DNA of 6,195 nt from RGIG3994 sp045589735 (GCA_045589735.1 JAZNPQ010000142.1:1-6195); one strand, 5' to 3'; counted from the stretch's first letter, positions 1 to 5,908 are shown. A program made the numbers and translations. Notes: generated from the sequence alone by a model not told the origin.

Positions 1-45
1 AAATTTTGTCTTCCTAAGACCGTGGCCTCCGACTTGCGGCTCCGA

Positions 46-65
46 CAAGCCTTTAAAAAGGCTTG
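46..65. repeat. Distal palindrome of repeat copy A
   Basis: CAAGCCTTTAAAAAGGCTTG is a perfect 20-base palindrome-type hairpin with 9-base arms around AA. It lies at the far end of the repeat, beyond the terminator. Confidence 0.8.
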
Positions 66-116
66 CCCCAAACTTTAAAACGCTTCGCGCCTAACAGTTT
101 GACAAATCAAAATTTG

Positions 117-160
117 AAAAAATGATGCCATACGCAAAAGTACGTATGGCATAAATTTTT
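117..160 (-). terminator. Rho-independent terminator of the paaK-ACT operon
   Basis: ATGCCATACG (125-134) pairs with CGTATGGCAT (143-152) as a 10-bp stem around an 8-base loop. On the minus strand it is followed by a six-T tract (117-122). An outer A/T helix (117-121 with 156-160) is separated from the core by two mismatches. It lies about 50 bases beyond the ACT stop codon. Confidence 0.88.
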
Positions 161-202
161 ATAAGTGCGGGCTTCGTTAATGGCTCAGCCTCTTTTTATG
201 AT

Positions 203-634
203 TTAAAGCTTATTTACGTCCGCGACTGTAATAAGGTGGAAGCCTGCCGCTTCAAGCGCCGACTCCGCAAGCTCATTATTCTCCACTCTGAGAACAACGT
301 AGGCGTGCCTTTCGGTACGTGCCATAAAGGCGTACAGATACTCAAGATTTATACCCGCCTTGTCAAGAACGCCGAGCGCCGCCGAGAGCTTTCCGGGAGC
401 GTCGCCTATCTTTACGCCGACAACGTCGGTTACCTTTATGAGATATCCTTCCTCAGAAAGTGTCTTTTCGGCAGTCGCTTCATCGTTTACAATCAAACGA
501 AGTATACCGAAATCCTCTGTTTCGGCAATCGATAGCGCTCTTATATTTACGTTTTTAGCCGCAAGTATGTCGGTAATGGCTACTACCGTGCCCTGCTTGT
601 TTGGAACAAAAACCGTTAACTGTTTAATTGCCAT
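203..634 (-). CDS. Tandem ACT-domain protein, partner of PaaK
   Basis: This 143-residue protein consists almost entirely of two ACT domains, at roughly residues 4-70 and 72-140. Each opens with the strand-turn-helix expected of the fold. The ligand-loop positions are N12-K13-Q14-G15 in the first domain and G77-D78-A79-P80-G81 in the second; glycines at these turns usually contact amino acid ligands. There is no catalytic domain, signal peptide or membrane segment, so it is a cytosolic small-molecule sensor or subunit. The start is fixed by an AAAGGAG site at 641-647, six bases before the ATG. It lies 20 bases after the paaK stop and shares its transcript. Known context: stand-alone tandem ACT proteins commonly sit beside phenylacetate-CoA ligase genes in anaerobic bacteria and archaea. 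I infer allosteric binding of an aromatic amino acid or arylacetate, but the ligand cannot be read from sequence. The family call is firm; the role is not. Confidence 0.9.
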   Translation of the reverse strand: MAIKQLTVFVPNKQGTVVAITDILAAKNVNIRALSIAETEDFGILRLIVNDEATAEKTLSEEGYLIKVTDVVGVKIGDAPGKLSAALGVLDKAGINLEYLYAFMARTERHAYVVLRVENNELAESALEAAGFHLITVADVNKL

Positions 635-654
635 ATTAATCTCCTTTCTGAATC

Positions 655-1962
655 TCAGACCAATTTACGTTTATCTATAACACGAACCGCCTTGCCCTCG
701 CTTCGTACAATGCTCTTAGGCGGAACAAGATGTACCTTGGGGTTGATTCCAAGCATAGTCTTAAGCGCTTCAGCGAGGGATTTTTCCATAGACAGAATAT
801 CACTGACCTTATCGGTGAACTGCTCTGCGTTCATCTCAACGTTTACCTCAAACGTGTCGTTATTGTTTACTCTGTCAACGACTATCTGGTAGTTAGGCTG
901 ATAGCCCTCGTTAAGCAGTACTGTTTCTATTTGGCTTGGGAATACGTTGACTCCGCGTATGATAAGCATATCGTCGGTTCTTCCCATCGGCTTTGACATC
1001 TTAATAAGCGTACGTCCGCACGAGCATTTCTTTCTCGAAAGCACGCAGATATCACGTGTACGGTAACGGAGCAGTGGGAAAGCTTCCTTATCAAGAGACG
1101 TAAAGACAAGCTCGCCCTTTGAGCCCTCGGGCAGTACCTCTCTCGTGTCGGGGTCTATAATTTCGGCAAGGAAATGGTCCTCGTTTATGTGCATTCCTGT
1201 CTGCTCGCTGCATTCAAATGCAACCCCGGGGCCCGACGTCTCGGTGAGTCCGTATATATCGTACGCCTTTATGCCAAGCGTCTCTTCAATACCGTGGCGC
1301 ATCTCCTCTGTCCAAGGCTCTGCTCCGAAAATACCTGCCTTAAGCGGAATATCCTCGGGCTTATATCCCTGCTCCTTGAGCGTTTCGCCGATATATGCGG
1401 CGTACGACGGCGTGCAGCAGAGTATCGTTGCGTTAAGATCTTTCATAAACTGTATCTGGCGCTCTGTATTACCCGATGACATAGGAAGCGTCAGACATCC
1501 TACCTTGTGAGAGCCGCCGTTAAGTCCTGGGCCGCCCGTGAAAAGTCCGTAGCCGTATGCAATCTGACATACGTCCTTGTTTGTGCCGCCTACGGCAACT
1601 ATTGCGCGCGCGCAGCACTCCTCCCAAAGATCGACGTCGTTCTGGGTATAAAAAGCAACTACGCGGCGTCCCGTCGTACCCGACGTGGACTGTATACGTA
1701 CGCAATCCTCAAGCGGCTTTGCAAGAAGTCCGTAAGGATATGCGTCACGCAGGTCTGCCTTTGTGAGAAAAGGAAGCAGGTGAAGGTCCTCTATTCCGTG
1801 AATATCCTCGGGCTTTACCCCTTTTTTATCCATAAGCTCGCGATAATATGCGACGTTTTCATAAACGTGCTTTACCTGCTTGACCAATTTTTCCGACTGA
1901 AGCCTTTTAAGCTCTTCGGTCGGCATGGTTTCAATTTCTTTTTGATAATATTTCTGTTCCAT
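655..1962 (-). CDS. paaK: Phenylacetate--CoA ligase (AMP-forming, PaaK family)
   Basis: A 435-residue adenylate-forming enzyme of normal PaaK length. It activates phenylacetate or a related arylacetate with ATP to an acyl-AMP, then transfers the acyl group to coenzyme A in the cytosol. Visible motifs in order: the phosphate-binding loop STSGTTGRR (92-100), the adenylate motif YGLTETSGPG (237-246), RYRTRD (299-304), the hinge region GRTDDMLIIRGVNVFP (327-342) and, in the C-terminal AMP-binding subdomain, the presumed catalytic lysine K424 in SEGKAVRV. C251, H258, C313 and C315 could form a metal site. The ATG is supported by AAAGGA at 1971-1976, eight bases upstream, and the gene has its own promoter. 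The downstream ACT gene is typical for the anaerobic paaK type. The indolepyruvate oxidoreductase genes (iorAB) that often accompany it are not in this window. Substrate preference among phenylacetate, hydroxyphenylacetate and indoleacetate is undetermined. Confidence 0.96.
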   Translation of the reverse strand: MEQKYYQKEIETMPTEELKRLQSEKLVKQVKHVYENVAYYRELMDKKGVKPEDIHGIEDLHLLPFLTKADLRDAYPYGLLAKPLEDCVRIQSTSGTTGRRVVAFYTQNDVDLWEECCARAIVAVGGTNKDVCQIAYGYGLFTGGPGLNGGSHKVGCLTLPMSSGNTERQIQFMKDLNATILCCTPSYAAYIGETLKEQGYKPEDIPLKAGIFGAEPWTEEMRHGIEETLGIKAYDIYGLTETSGPGVAFECSEQTGMHINEDHFLAEIIDPDTREVLPEGSKGELVFTSLDKEAFPLLRYRTRDICVLSRKKCSCGRTLIKMSKPMGRTDDMLIIRGVNVFPSQIETVLLNEGYQPNYQIVVDRVNNNDTFEVNVEMNAEQFTDKVSDILSMEKSLAEALKTMLGINPKVHLVPPKSIVRSEGKAVRVIDKRKLV

Positions 1963-1994
1963 ATATGTTTTCCTTTCATCAGGTTACGTTTTTT

Positions 1995-2023
1995 ATGATA
2001 TCACACTAAAGCGATGAAGTCAA
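1995..2023 (-). promoter_or_regulatory. SigA-type promoter of the paaK-ACT operon
   Basis: Read on the minus strand, TTGACT (2018-2023) is followed by a 17-base spacer and TATCAT (1995-2000), with an extended -10 TG one base upstream of the hexamer. The predicted transcription start is near 1988, giving a leader of about 26 bases that contains the paaK ribosome binding site (AAAGGA, 1971-1976). Only one base departs from consensus in each hexamer, so this should be a fairly strong promoter. Confidence 0.75.
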
Positions 2024-2026
2024 GAT

Positions 2027-2042
2027 AATTTTCCCGAAAATT
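2027..2042. promoter_or_regulatory. Perfect inverted repeat just upstream of the paaK -35 box
   Basis: AATTTTCCCGAAAATT contains 7-base perfect arms (AATTTTC / GAAAATT) around a CC centre. It begins four bases upstream of the paaK -35 hexamer and about seven bases after the stop codon of the acetyltransferase gene. No T-tract follows on the minus strand, so it is a poor rho-independent terminator for the upstream gene. It could be an operator, an activator site or simply an AT-rich upstream promoter element. Confidence 0.35.
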
Positions 2043-2048
2043 CCATTA

Positions 2049-2468
2049 TTACACCGTCTTTTTCATCCACAAATGAGGATATCCCTCGTCGTCCTCAAAG
2101 TCACCGTAGCCCTGATATCCGCATTTCTCGTAAAACTTTATTGCGCGGAGCTGCGAATGAAGAATTATACCGACTCCGCCGACCGACCTTACGTATTTTT
2201 CGACAGCTTCGAGCATCGCGCGTCCGACTCCTCTTCCGCGATATTCTTTAAGCACCGCAAGCCGTCCGAGAACGTGATATTCCTCGCCCTCTTTTTCAAA
2301 TACACGGCAGGTGGCTACGGCTTTTTCTCTGTCGAACATTATAAAATGAGTTGCGATTTTGTCGGTGTCATCAAATTCGTCGAAGAAGCCCTGCTCGTCC
2401 GTAAAAACAGTAATTCTTATCTCTATCGCTTCTTTCGGAAGCGTTTTTTCATATATTTTTATATCCAT
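2049..2468 (-). CDS. GNAT family N-acetyltransferase, ElaA-like
   Basis: A 139-residue single-domain acetyltransferase of the GCN5-related superfamily, transferring an acetyl group from acetyl-CoA to an amine. The acetyl-CoA pyrophosphate loop is RGRGVG at residues 77-82, preceded by the beta-strand LGRLAVL (67-73). The N-terminal RITVFTDEQGF (18-28) and C-terminal FYEKCGY (112-118) followed by EDDEGYPHLWM resemble the ElaA/YjcF branch. The substrate is unknown. I chose the ATG at 2468 rather than the in-frame TTG at 2489, because an AAGGGA site (2477-2482) lies eight bases before the ATG and would fall inside the gene with the TTG. This start is one base after the TAA of the upstream metallopeptidase gene, so the two are probably translationally coupled. 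No clear terminator follows, so some read-through into paaK is possible. Confidence 0.9.
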   Translation of the reverse strand: MDIKIYEKTLPKEAIEIRITVFTDEQGFFDEFDDTDKIATHFIMFDREKAVATCRVFEKEGEEYHVLGRLAVLKEYRGRGVGRAMLEAVEKYVRSVGGVGIILHSQLRAIKFYEKCGYQGYGDFEDDEGYPHLWMKKTV

Positions 2469-2469
2469 T

Positions 2470-3042
2470 TTATTTTTCCCTTTTATCAAGTCTTTTCATA
2501 AGATATTCGCCGTTTTCCTTGAGCCATGCGTGGCTTTCACGGTAATTCCGCATAACACGCAGGACCTCGCGGTAAAACCTTTCGGAATGGTTCATCTCTT
2601 TTATATGGCACAGCTCATGCACCACAACGCTGTCAAGCGCTTCGGGCGGTGCGAGCATCAGAAGGCAATTAAAATTGAGATTTCCCTTCGCGCTGCAGCT
2701 ACCCCAACGTGTACGCTGACAACGTATAGTAACACGACCGTACTGTACGCCGACAAGTTCGGCATAATGCGCAACCCTTTGGGGTATTATAAGCCTTGCG
2801 CGCTCGGCAAGCTCTTTTATCTCACCGTCGGTAAACGGTGTTATGTCTGCGTATTTTCTTTGACGTTCACCGTATTTTTCAAGCATTTTTCTTATTTTTT
2901 CGGAATATTCACTAACAAAACGCTTCACGTCGGTGTTTCTCATTCGCTTCGGCACACGAATTATTACTTCGCCGTCAACGATACCGTAGCCGACAGTCCG
3001 ACGGTCGCTCTTTATCACTTTATAATCAAAATCCACGCTCAT
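2470..3042 (-). CDS. YgjP-type zinc metallopeptidase (M48 family, DUF45)
   Basis: A 190-residue protein with the YgjP/WLM-type metallopeptidase signature. The zinc motif HELCH (142-146) supplies two histidine ligands and catalytic E143. The third ligand is H152 in NHSERF, close behind, as is characteristic of the family. RTRWGSCS (110-117) is the other strongly conserved family block. The N-terminal 60 residues include the beta-rich segment with IRVPKRM (28-34) usual for these proteins. There is no signal peptide or membrane helix, so it is cytosolic, unlike membrane-bound HtpX-type M48 enzymes. The cellular substrate of this family is not established. The start has AGGAG at 3049-3053, six bases upstream, and a strong promoter. 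The acetyltransferase gene follows with a one-base gap. Confidence 0.93.
   Translation of the reverse strand: MSVDFDYKVIKSDRRTVGYGIVDGEVIIRVPKRMRNTDVKRFVSEYSEKIRKMLEKYGERQRKYADITPFTDGEIKELAERARLIIPQRVAHYAELVGVQYGRVTIRCQRTRWGSCSAKGNLNFNCLLMLAPPEALDSVVVHELCHIKEMNHSERFYREVLRVMRNYRESHAWLKENGEYLMKRLDKREK
2477..2482 (-). promoter_or_regulatory. Ribosome binding site deciding the acetyltransferase start
   Basis: AAGGGA on the minus strand sits eight bases before the ATG at 2468, within the last codons of the upstream metallopeptidase gene. It selects the ATG over the in-frame TTG at 2489. Confidence 0.7.
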
Positions 3043-3070
3043 TTTGCGCTCCTATACTGCATATATCAGC

Positions 3071-3099
3071 ATTATATCACATATTCGCGGTGCTTTCAA
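3071..3099 (-). promoter_or_regulatory. SigA-type promoter of the metallopeptidase-acetyltransferase operon
   Basis: On the minus strand TTGAAA (3094-3099), a 17-base spacer and a perfect TATAAT (3071-3076) with an extended -10 TG. The predicted start near 3064 gives a leader of about 22 bases with AGGAG at 3049-3053. It is back-to-back with the rbfA promoter; only 23 bases separate the two -35 boxes. Confidence 0.85.
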
Positions 3100-3122
3100 C
3101 AGTTTTAGAGATAATATGATGG

Positions 3123-3151
3123 TTGACATAATCATAAATTTGTGGTATCAT
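3123..3151 (+). promoter_or_regulatory. SigA-type promoter of the rbfA operon
   Basis: A perfect -35 TTGACA (3123-3128), a 17-base spacer and TATCAT (3146-3151), with TG at 3143-3144 forming an extended -10. Transcription should start near 3158, leaving a leader of about 30 bases. That leader includes a 12-base palindrome, ATTAATATTAAT (3164-3175), just before the ribosome binding site. Confidence 0.85.
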
Positions 3152-3177
3152 AAATATATATTGATTAATATTAATTT

Positions 3178-3181
3178 GGAG
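3178..3181 (+). promoter_or_regulatory. Ribosome binding site deciding the rbfA start
   Basis: GGAG lies six bases before the ATG at 3188. The open frame extends upstream to a TTG at 3044, but that would start before the promoter and lacks a binding site, so 3188 is the start. Confidence 0.75.
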
Positions 3182-3187
3182 ATAAAT

Positions 3188-3547
3188 ATGGCAAAACACA
3201 GAATCGGTCGTATTAACGACGAGGTACGCAATGAGGTAGCGGCGGCTCTTCGCGAGGTCAAGGACCCAAGAGTTGCAAATGCTTTCGTCAGTGTCACGGC
3301 TGCCGACGTCACGGGTGACCTCAAATTTGCAAAAATATATTATTCAGCTCTAAAGGGCGATTCCAAGGAAGTTGCGATGGGTCTGCGTTCGTCGTCGGGA
3401 TTTATAAGACGTCATCTCGCGTCGAGCCTCAATCTGCGTATGACACCCGAGCTTACCTTCATTGAGGACAAGTCTATTTCTCACGGCGCTCATATTTCCG
3501 AGCTGCTTCACAGCATTGAGCCTGCAAAAACCGAAAACGATGATTAA
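3188..3547 (+). CDS. rbfA: 30S ribosome-binding factor RbfA
   Basis: RbfA binds the 30S subunit near helix 1 of 16S rRNA and supports its late maturation and cold adaptation. The 119-residue product has normal length for Gram-positive RbfA and is one KH-type fold. Conserved blocks are visible in order: N-terminal helix RINDEVRNEVAAAL (8-21), DPRV (26-29), SVTAADVTGDLKFAKIYYS (35-53), GFIRRHLASSLNLR (71-84), PELTFIEDKS (87-96) and the closing helix HISELL (102-107). It is the first gene of its operon, behind its own promoter, and overlaps the following DHH gene by eight bases. In many Firmicutes rbfA lies in the nusA-infB operon between infB and nrnA or truB. Here infB is not upstream, and a divergent metallopeptidase operon takes its place. 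Identification is firm. Confidence 0.97.
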   Translation: MAKHRIGRINDEVRNEVAAALREVKDPRVANAFVSVTAADVTGDLKFAKIYYSALKGDSKEVAMGLRSSSGFIRRHLASSLNLRMTPELTFIEDKSISHGAHISELLHSIEPAKTENDD

Positions 3548-4532
3548 AGACCTGTCTTTTGAGTCCGTCGTTTCTTTTCTCAAGGAAAAGAAGGACACAC
3601 TTATAATTTTTCACGTCCGTCCCGATGCCGATGCCGTCGGCTCTGCCTTCGGTCTGCGTTTTATTCTTGAAGCTCTCGGCAGTCGCGCGTACTGTATTTC
3701 GTCGGATGAGATACCGTCACGTCTGCGTTTTCTGACCGACGGTATACAGGATTCGTCTCTTCCCTCTTCTGTTCCTAATGATTTTAAGAATCCGCGTATA
3801 ATCGCGGTTGACTGCGCGTCCGCGTCACAGATAGGAAGTATTTTTGAGAATTTTACGCCGACACTTTCGATAGACCACCACGGCACGAGCCAACGCTACT
3901 CCGACGGCTACGTTCTTCCGAATGCCGCCGCGACGGGCGAGATAATTTACGATATTTCTAAGGCTCTCATAAGCGAGAAGGTCATAAAAGCTCTTCCCGA
4001 CCGCTTTTATGCCTGTATATACGCCGCAATAAGCTCCGATACGGGCGGCTTCAGATATTCGAACACAACACCCGATACATTAAGACGATCCGCGGAAATA
4101 ATTTCGTACGGTATTGATTTTGCCGATATAAACCACAGGCTGTTCGTATCAAAGCCGATGTCGGCGCTCGCGGTCGAGTCTGCCGCTATAAAGCGTCTGC
4201 GTACTTATCACGACGGTAAAATTTCGGTGGTTGCCATAGATTACCCGGATATCGTTTATCTCGGTCTTTCGTTCGAAAATCTCGACCTGCTTATCGAAAC
4301 GGCGAGATCGCTTGAGGGCGCGCTTGTGGCTGTGTCGGTAAGACGCGACGAGGCTGACGGAGCTTTCCGTGTTTCTATGCGTTCGGTCTGTGACGTTGAC
4401 GTATCCGAGATATGCGCGGTATTCGGCGGTGGCGGACACACAAGAGCCGCAGGCTGCTCACTCTCGGCAAACGACCTTGAAACCGCCGTTTCTCTCGTGG
4501 TTTCGGAAATCGAAAGGAAGCTCACCGTATGA
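3540..4532 (+). CDS. nrnA: DHH/DHHA1 phosphoesterase, NrnA-like (nanoRNase / pAp phosphatase)
   Basis: A 330-residue protein, the usual NrnA length. It likely degrades two-to-five-nucleotide RNAs and may dephosphorylate 3'-phosphoadenosine 5'-phosphate (pAp), using a two-metal (Mn) centre in the cytosol. Metal-binding motifs of the DHH domain are intact: H25-V-R-P-D29-A-D31, D91 in AVDCAS, D112-H113-H114, and D167 in SSDTGGF. The DHHA1 substrate-binding domain follows at about 225-330, with the RNA-binding glycine-rich loop GGGGHTRAAGC (296-306). The start ATG at 3540 overlaps the rbfA end by eight bases, indicating translational coupling; upstream in-frame codons lie within rbfA. The rbfA-nrnA order is a known Firmicutes arrangement. 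The DHH family also contains other phosphodiesterases, such as cyclic-di-AMP hydrolases. The absence of membrane, PAS or GGDEF parts argues against a GdpP-type enzyme, but pAp versus pApA preference cannot be read here. Confidence 0.92.
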   Translation: MIKDLSFESVVSFLKEKKDTLIIFHVRPDADAVGSAFGLRFILEALGSRAYCISSDEIPSRLRFLTDGIQDSSLPSSVPNDFKNPRIIAVDCASASQIGSIFENFTPTLSIDHHGTSQRYSDGYVLPNAAATGEIIYDISKALISEKVIKALPDRFYACIYAAISSDTGGFRYSNTTPDTLRRSAEIISYGIDFADINHRLFVSKPMSALAVESAAIKRLRTYHDGKISVVAIDYPDIVYLGLSFENLDLLIETARSLEGALVAVSVRRDEADGAFRVSMRSVCDVDVSEICAVFGGGGHTRAAGCSLSANDLETAVSLVVSEIERKLTV

Positions 4533-4924
4533 ACCCGTCAATAATATCTAACGCCGCGCTTGCATATCTCGGTGACTGCGTTATAGAGCTTTGCGTCAGA
4601 GAAATGCTCGTGAAAAACGGTATATCACACTCGGCAGACCTCAACGCCCACGCGCTGGATTTTGTCAGAGCAGGCGCACAGTCTGAGGCTATGAAGCTGA
4701 TTCTTCCGATTCTTACAGAGGAAGAGGACGCGGTCTTTAAGCGAGGACGTAACATTGGACACACAAACACACCGAAAAGCGCAACGCCGGGACAGTACAG
4801 AACCGCCACGGGCATGGAGGCTCTCTTCGGATGGCTTCACCTTTCGGGAAAAAAGGAACGTATAGACGAGCTTTTCTCGGTCGGGTACGCTCCGCAAATA
4901 GAAAAAATATTTAACAAAAAATAA
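4529..4924 (+). CDS. mrnC: Mini-ribonuclease III (23S rRNA maturation)
   Basis: A 131-residue RNase III-type catalytic domain without a double-stranded RNA-binding domain, the defining feature of Mini-III, which trims 23S rRNA precursor ends as a dimer. The N-terminal signature ALAYLGDCVIELCVRE (10-25) contains catalytic D16. The second metal-binding acidic residue is E97 in GMEALFGWL (95-103). RGRN (72-75) and the family block KSATPGQYRTATG (83-95) are present. AAAGGA (4513-4518) serves the start, whose ATG overlaps the stop of the upstream DHH gene as ATGA, so translation is coupled. In many Firmicutes mrnC sits between cysS and rlmB. Its placement after nrnA here is less usual, but it fits an operon devoted to RNA processing. 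Confidence 0.95.
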   Translation: MNPSIISNAALAYLGDCVIELCVREMLVKNGISHSADLNAHALDFVRAGAQSEAMKLILPILTEEEDAVFKRGRNIGHTNTPKSATPGQYRTATGMEALFGWLHLSGKKERIDELFSVGYAPQIEKIFNKK

Positions 4925-4939
4925 AAAGGAAGCAACAAA

Positions 4940-5428
4940 ATGGAAAACGTAAAAATCAGATTTGAAATCGACGGATACGGCACAATTGATGCCGAGCTTT
5001 ATCCCGAAACAGCACCCGAGACGGTAAAAAACTTCGTCTCACTTGTTAAAGACGGATTTTTCAAGGGCAAGATATTCCACCGTATAATCAGCGGATTTAT
5101 GATTCAGGGCGGCGGATATGACGCAGACTTTAATCACTATGACATTCCCTCTATCCGCGGTGAATTTGCAGCAAACGGCTTTAGCGGAAACGACCTCAAA
5201 CACACACGCGGAGTTCTTTCAATGGCAAGAACATCCGACCCCAATTCAGCATCGTCGCAGTTCTTTATTATGCACGAAAACGCACCTCACCTTGACGGTC
5301 AGTACGCCGCATTCGGTAAGGTCACAGACGGTATTGAGACCGTTGATAAGATAGCTGAGGTCAGAACCGACTTCCGTGACTGCCCTCTCTACCCCATCGT
5401 AATAACAAACGCATACGTTATTGATTAA
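4940..5428 (+). CDS. Cytoplasmic cyclophilin-type peptidylprolyl isomerase
   Basis: A 162-residue single-domain cyclophilin that accelerates cis-trans isomerisation of peptide bonds before proline, helping protein folding. There is no signal peptide or lipobox, so it is cytosolic, comparable to PpiB. Active-site residues align with human cyclophilin A as follows: R48 in FHRIISGFMIQGG (46-58), with F53, M54 and Q56, and SQFF (106-109), with F109 the likely F113 equivalent. The position of the cyclosporin-binding tryptophan (W121 in human) is H117 in HLDGQY, as is common in bacterial cyclophilins, so cyclosporin binding is probably weak. The AAAGGA site at 4925-4930 precedes the ATG by nine bases. 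It is 15 bases after mrnC and 24 bases before the next gene, so it belongs to the same operon. Confidence 0.96.
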   Translation: MENVKIRFEIDGYGTIDAELYPETAPETVKNFVSLVKDGFFKGKIFHRIISGFMIQGGGYDADFNHYDIPSIRGEFAANGFSGNDLKHTRGVLSMARTSDPNSASSQFFIMHENAPHLDGQYAAFGKVTDGIETVDKIAEVRTDFRDCPLYPIVITNAYVID

Positions 5429-5452
5429 AATAAAATTCGGAGGTACATAAAA

Positions 5453-5908
5453 ATGTCAAAATGGAACGATTTCTGCGCAGGCGTCAGCAGAACCACAAAA
5501 ACAACCGCTACCAAAACAAAGCACATTGCAAGTCTGACATCTCTTAAGGTAAAGCTTGGCAACCTTGAAGGAAAGGCTGCCGAGGAATACGACACCCTCG
5601 GAAGAATCTACTATATGCAGGTCGTCGGCAAGGTCGAGAGCGCAGATGCTCTTCGCGATCAGATAAAGGTCATAAGCGACATCAACAAGCAGATAAACGC
5701 AGTCAATGCCGAGATACGCGAGATCAAGCGTATTGAAGCCGAGGAAAAAGCTGCACGCGAGGCTGAAAAGGAAGCAAGAAAAGCTGCAAAGGAAGCCGAA
5801 AAGGCAGCCGCCGAGGCTGAAGCTGAGGAGGAAGAAAAGCTCGAAGAGGAGATTGAGACCGAGACTGTCAAGGCAGAGGCTATTGCCGCAGAAACTCCTG
5901 AGGTTTAA
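5453..5908 (+). CDS. Hypothetical coiled-coil protein with charged Ala/Glu/Lys-rich tail
   Basis: I do not recognise a characterised family. The 151-residue product is almost wholly helical by composition. A basic, threonine-rich N-terminus (13-24) leads into a helix carrying YDTLGRIYY (46-54). A long predicted coiled coil with I/L/V spacing follows at about 62-95. After that comes a low-complexity run of A, E and K repeats (about 94-135) that becomes strongly acidic, with four glutamates at 125-128. No signal peptide, membrane segment or cysteine pair is seen. The helix-YxLGxxYY-helix layout resembles small Firmicutes proteins that often end in a zinc ribbon; here that end would be replaced by the acidic tail, but this resemblance is from memory and weak. 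A good GGAGG (5439-5443) nine bases upstream and codon use like its neighbours support expression. It is the last gene of the rbfA operon, and the repeat with the terminator starts five bases after its stop. Confidence 0.8.
   Translation: MSKWNDFCAGVSRTTKTTATKTKHIASLTSLKVKLGNLEGKAAEEYDTLGRIYYMQVVGKVESADALRDQIKVISDINKQINAVNAEIREIKRIEAEEKAAREAEKEARKAAKEAEKAAAEAEAEEEEKLEEEIETETVKAEAIAAETPEV

Larger units (their letters stand above)
42..196 (-). repeat. Terminator-bearing 155-bp repeat, copy A (end of leftward operon)
   Basis: Read on the minus strand, this stretch begins six bases after the ACT gene stop with AAAAGAGGCTGAGC and runs to a closing GGCTTGTCGG. It aligns over its full length with 5914-6067 read on the plus strand. 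I count 11 substitutions and one single-base indel, about 92% identity. It contains the terminator hairpin, an AT-rich stretch, an AAGCG-rich stretch and a terminal palindrome (46-65). No terminal inverted repeats or open reading frame are seen inside. It is likely one member of a dispersed genomic repeat family. Confidence 0.85.

Noticed and set aside
8..20. Small hairpin GTCTT-CCT-AAGAC and the nearby CTCCGAC direct repeat (27-33, 40-46)
   Set aside because: Arms of five to seven bases at the window edge are too short to separate from chance.
1507..1998. Long plus-strand frames opposite paaK
   Set aside because: They are antisense to clear PaaK motifs and have no initiation signals.
2359..3108. 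249-residue plus-strand frame opposite the metallopeptidase
   Set aside because: The opposite strand encodes a protein with intact HEXXH and other family motifs plus promoter and ribosome binding site; the plus-strand translation has no recognisable domain and reads as an antisense shadow.
3044..3187. N-terminal extension of rbfA to a TTG codon
   Set aside because: It would begin upstream of the promoter and add residues absent from the RbfA family; GGAG supports the ATG at 3188.
3462..3539. N-terminal extension of the DHH gene into rbfA
   Set aside because: The added residues are an out-of-frame reading of rbfA; the family start matches the ATG at 3540.
5659..5871. Minus-strand serine/alanine-rich frame
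   Set aside because: It is the antisense of the Glu/Ala-rich tail; the low complexity is a by-product of codon composition.
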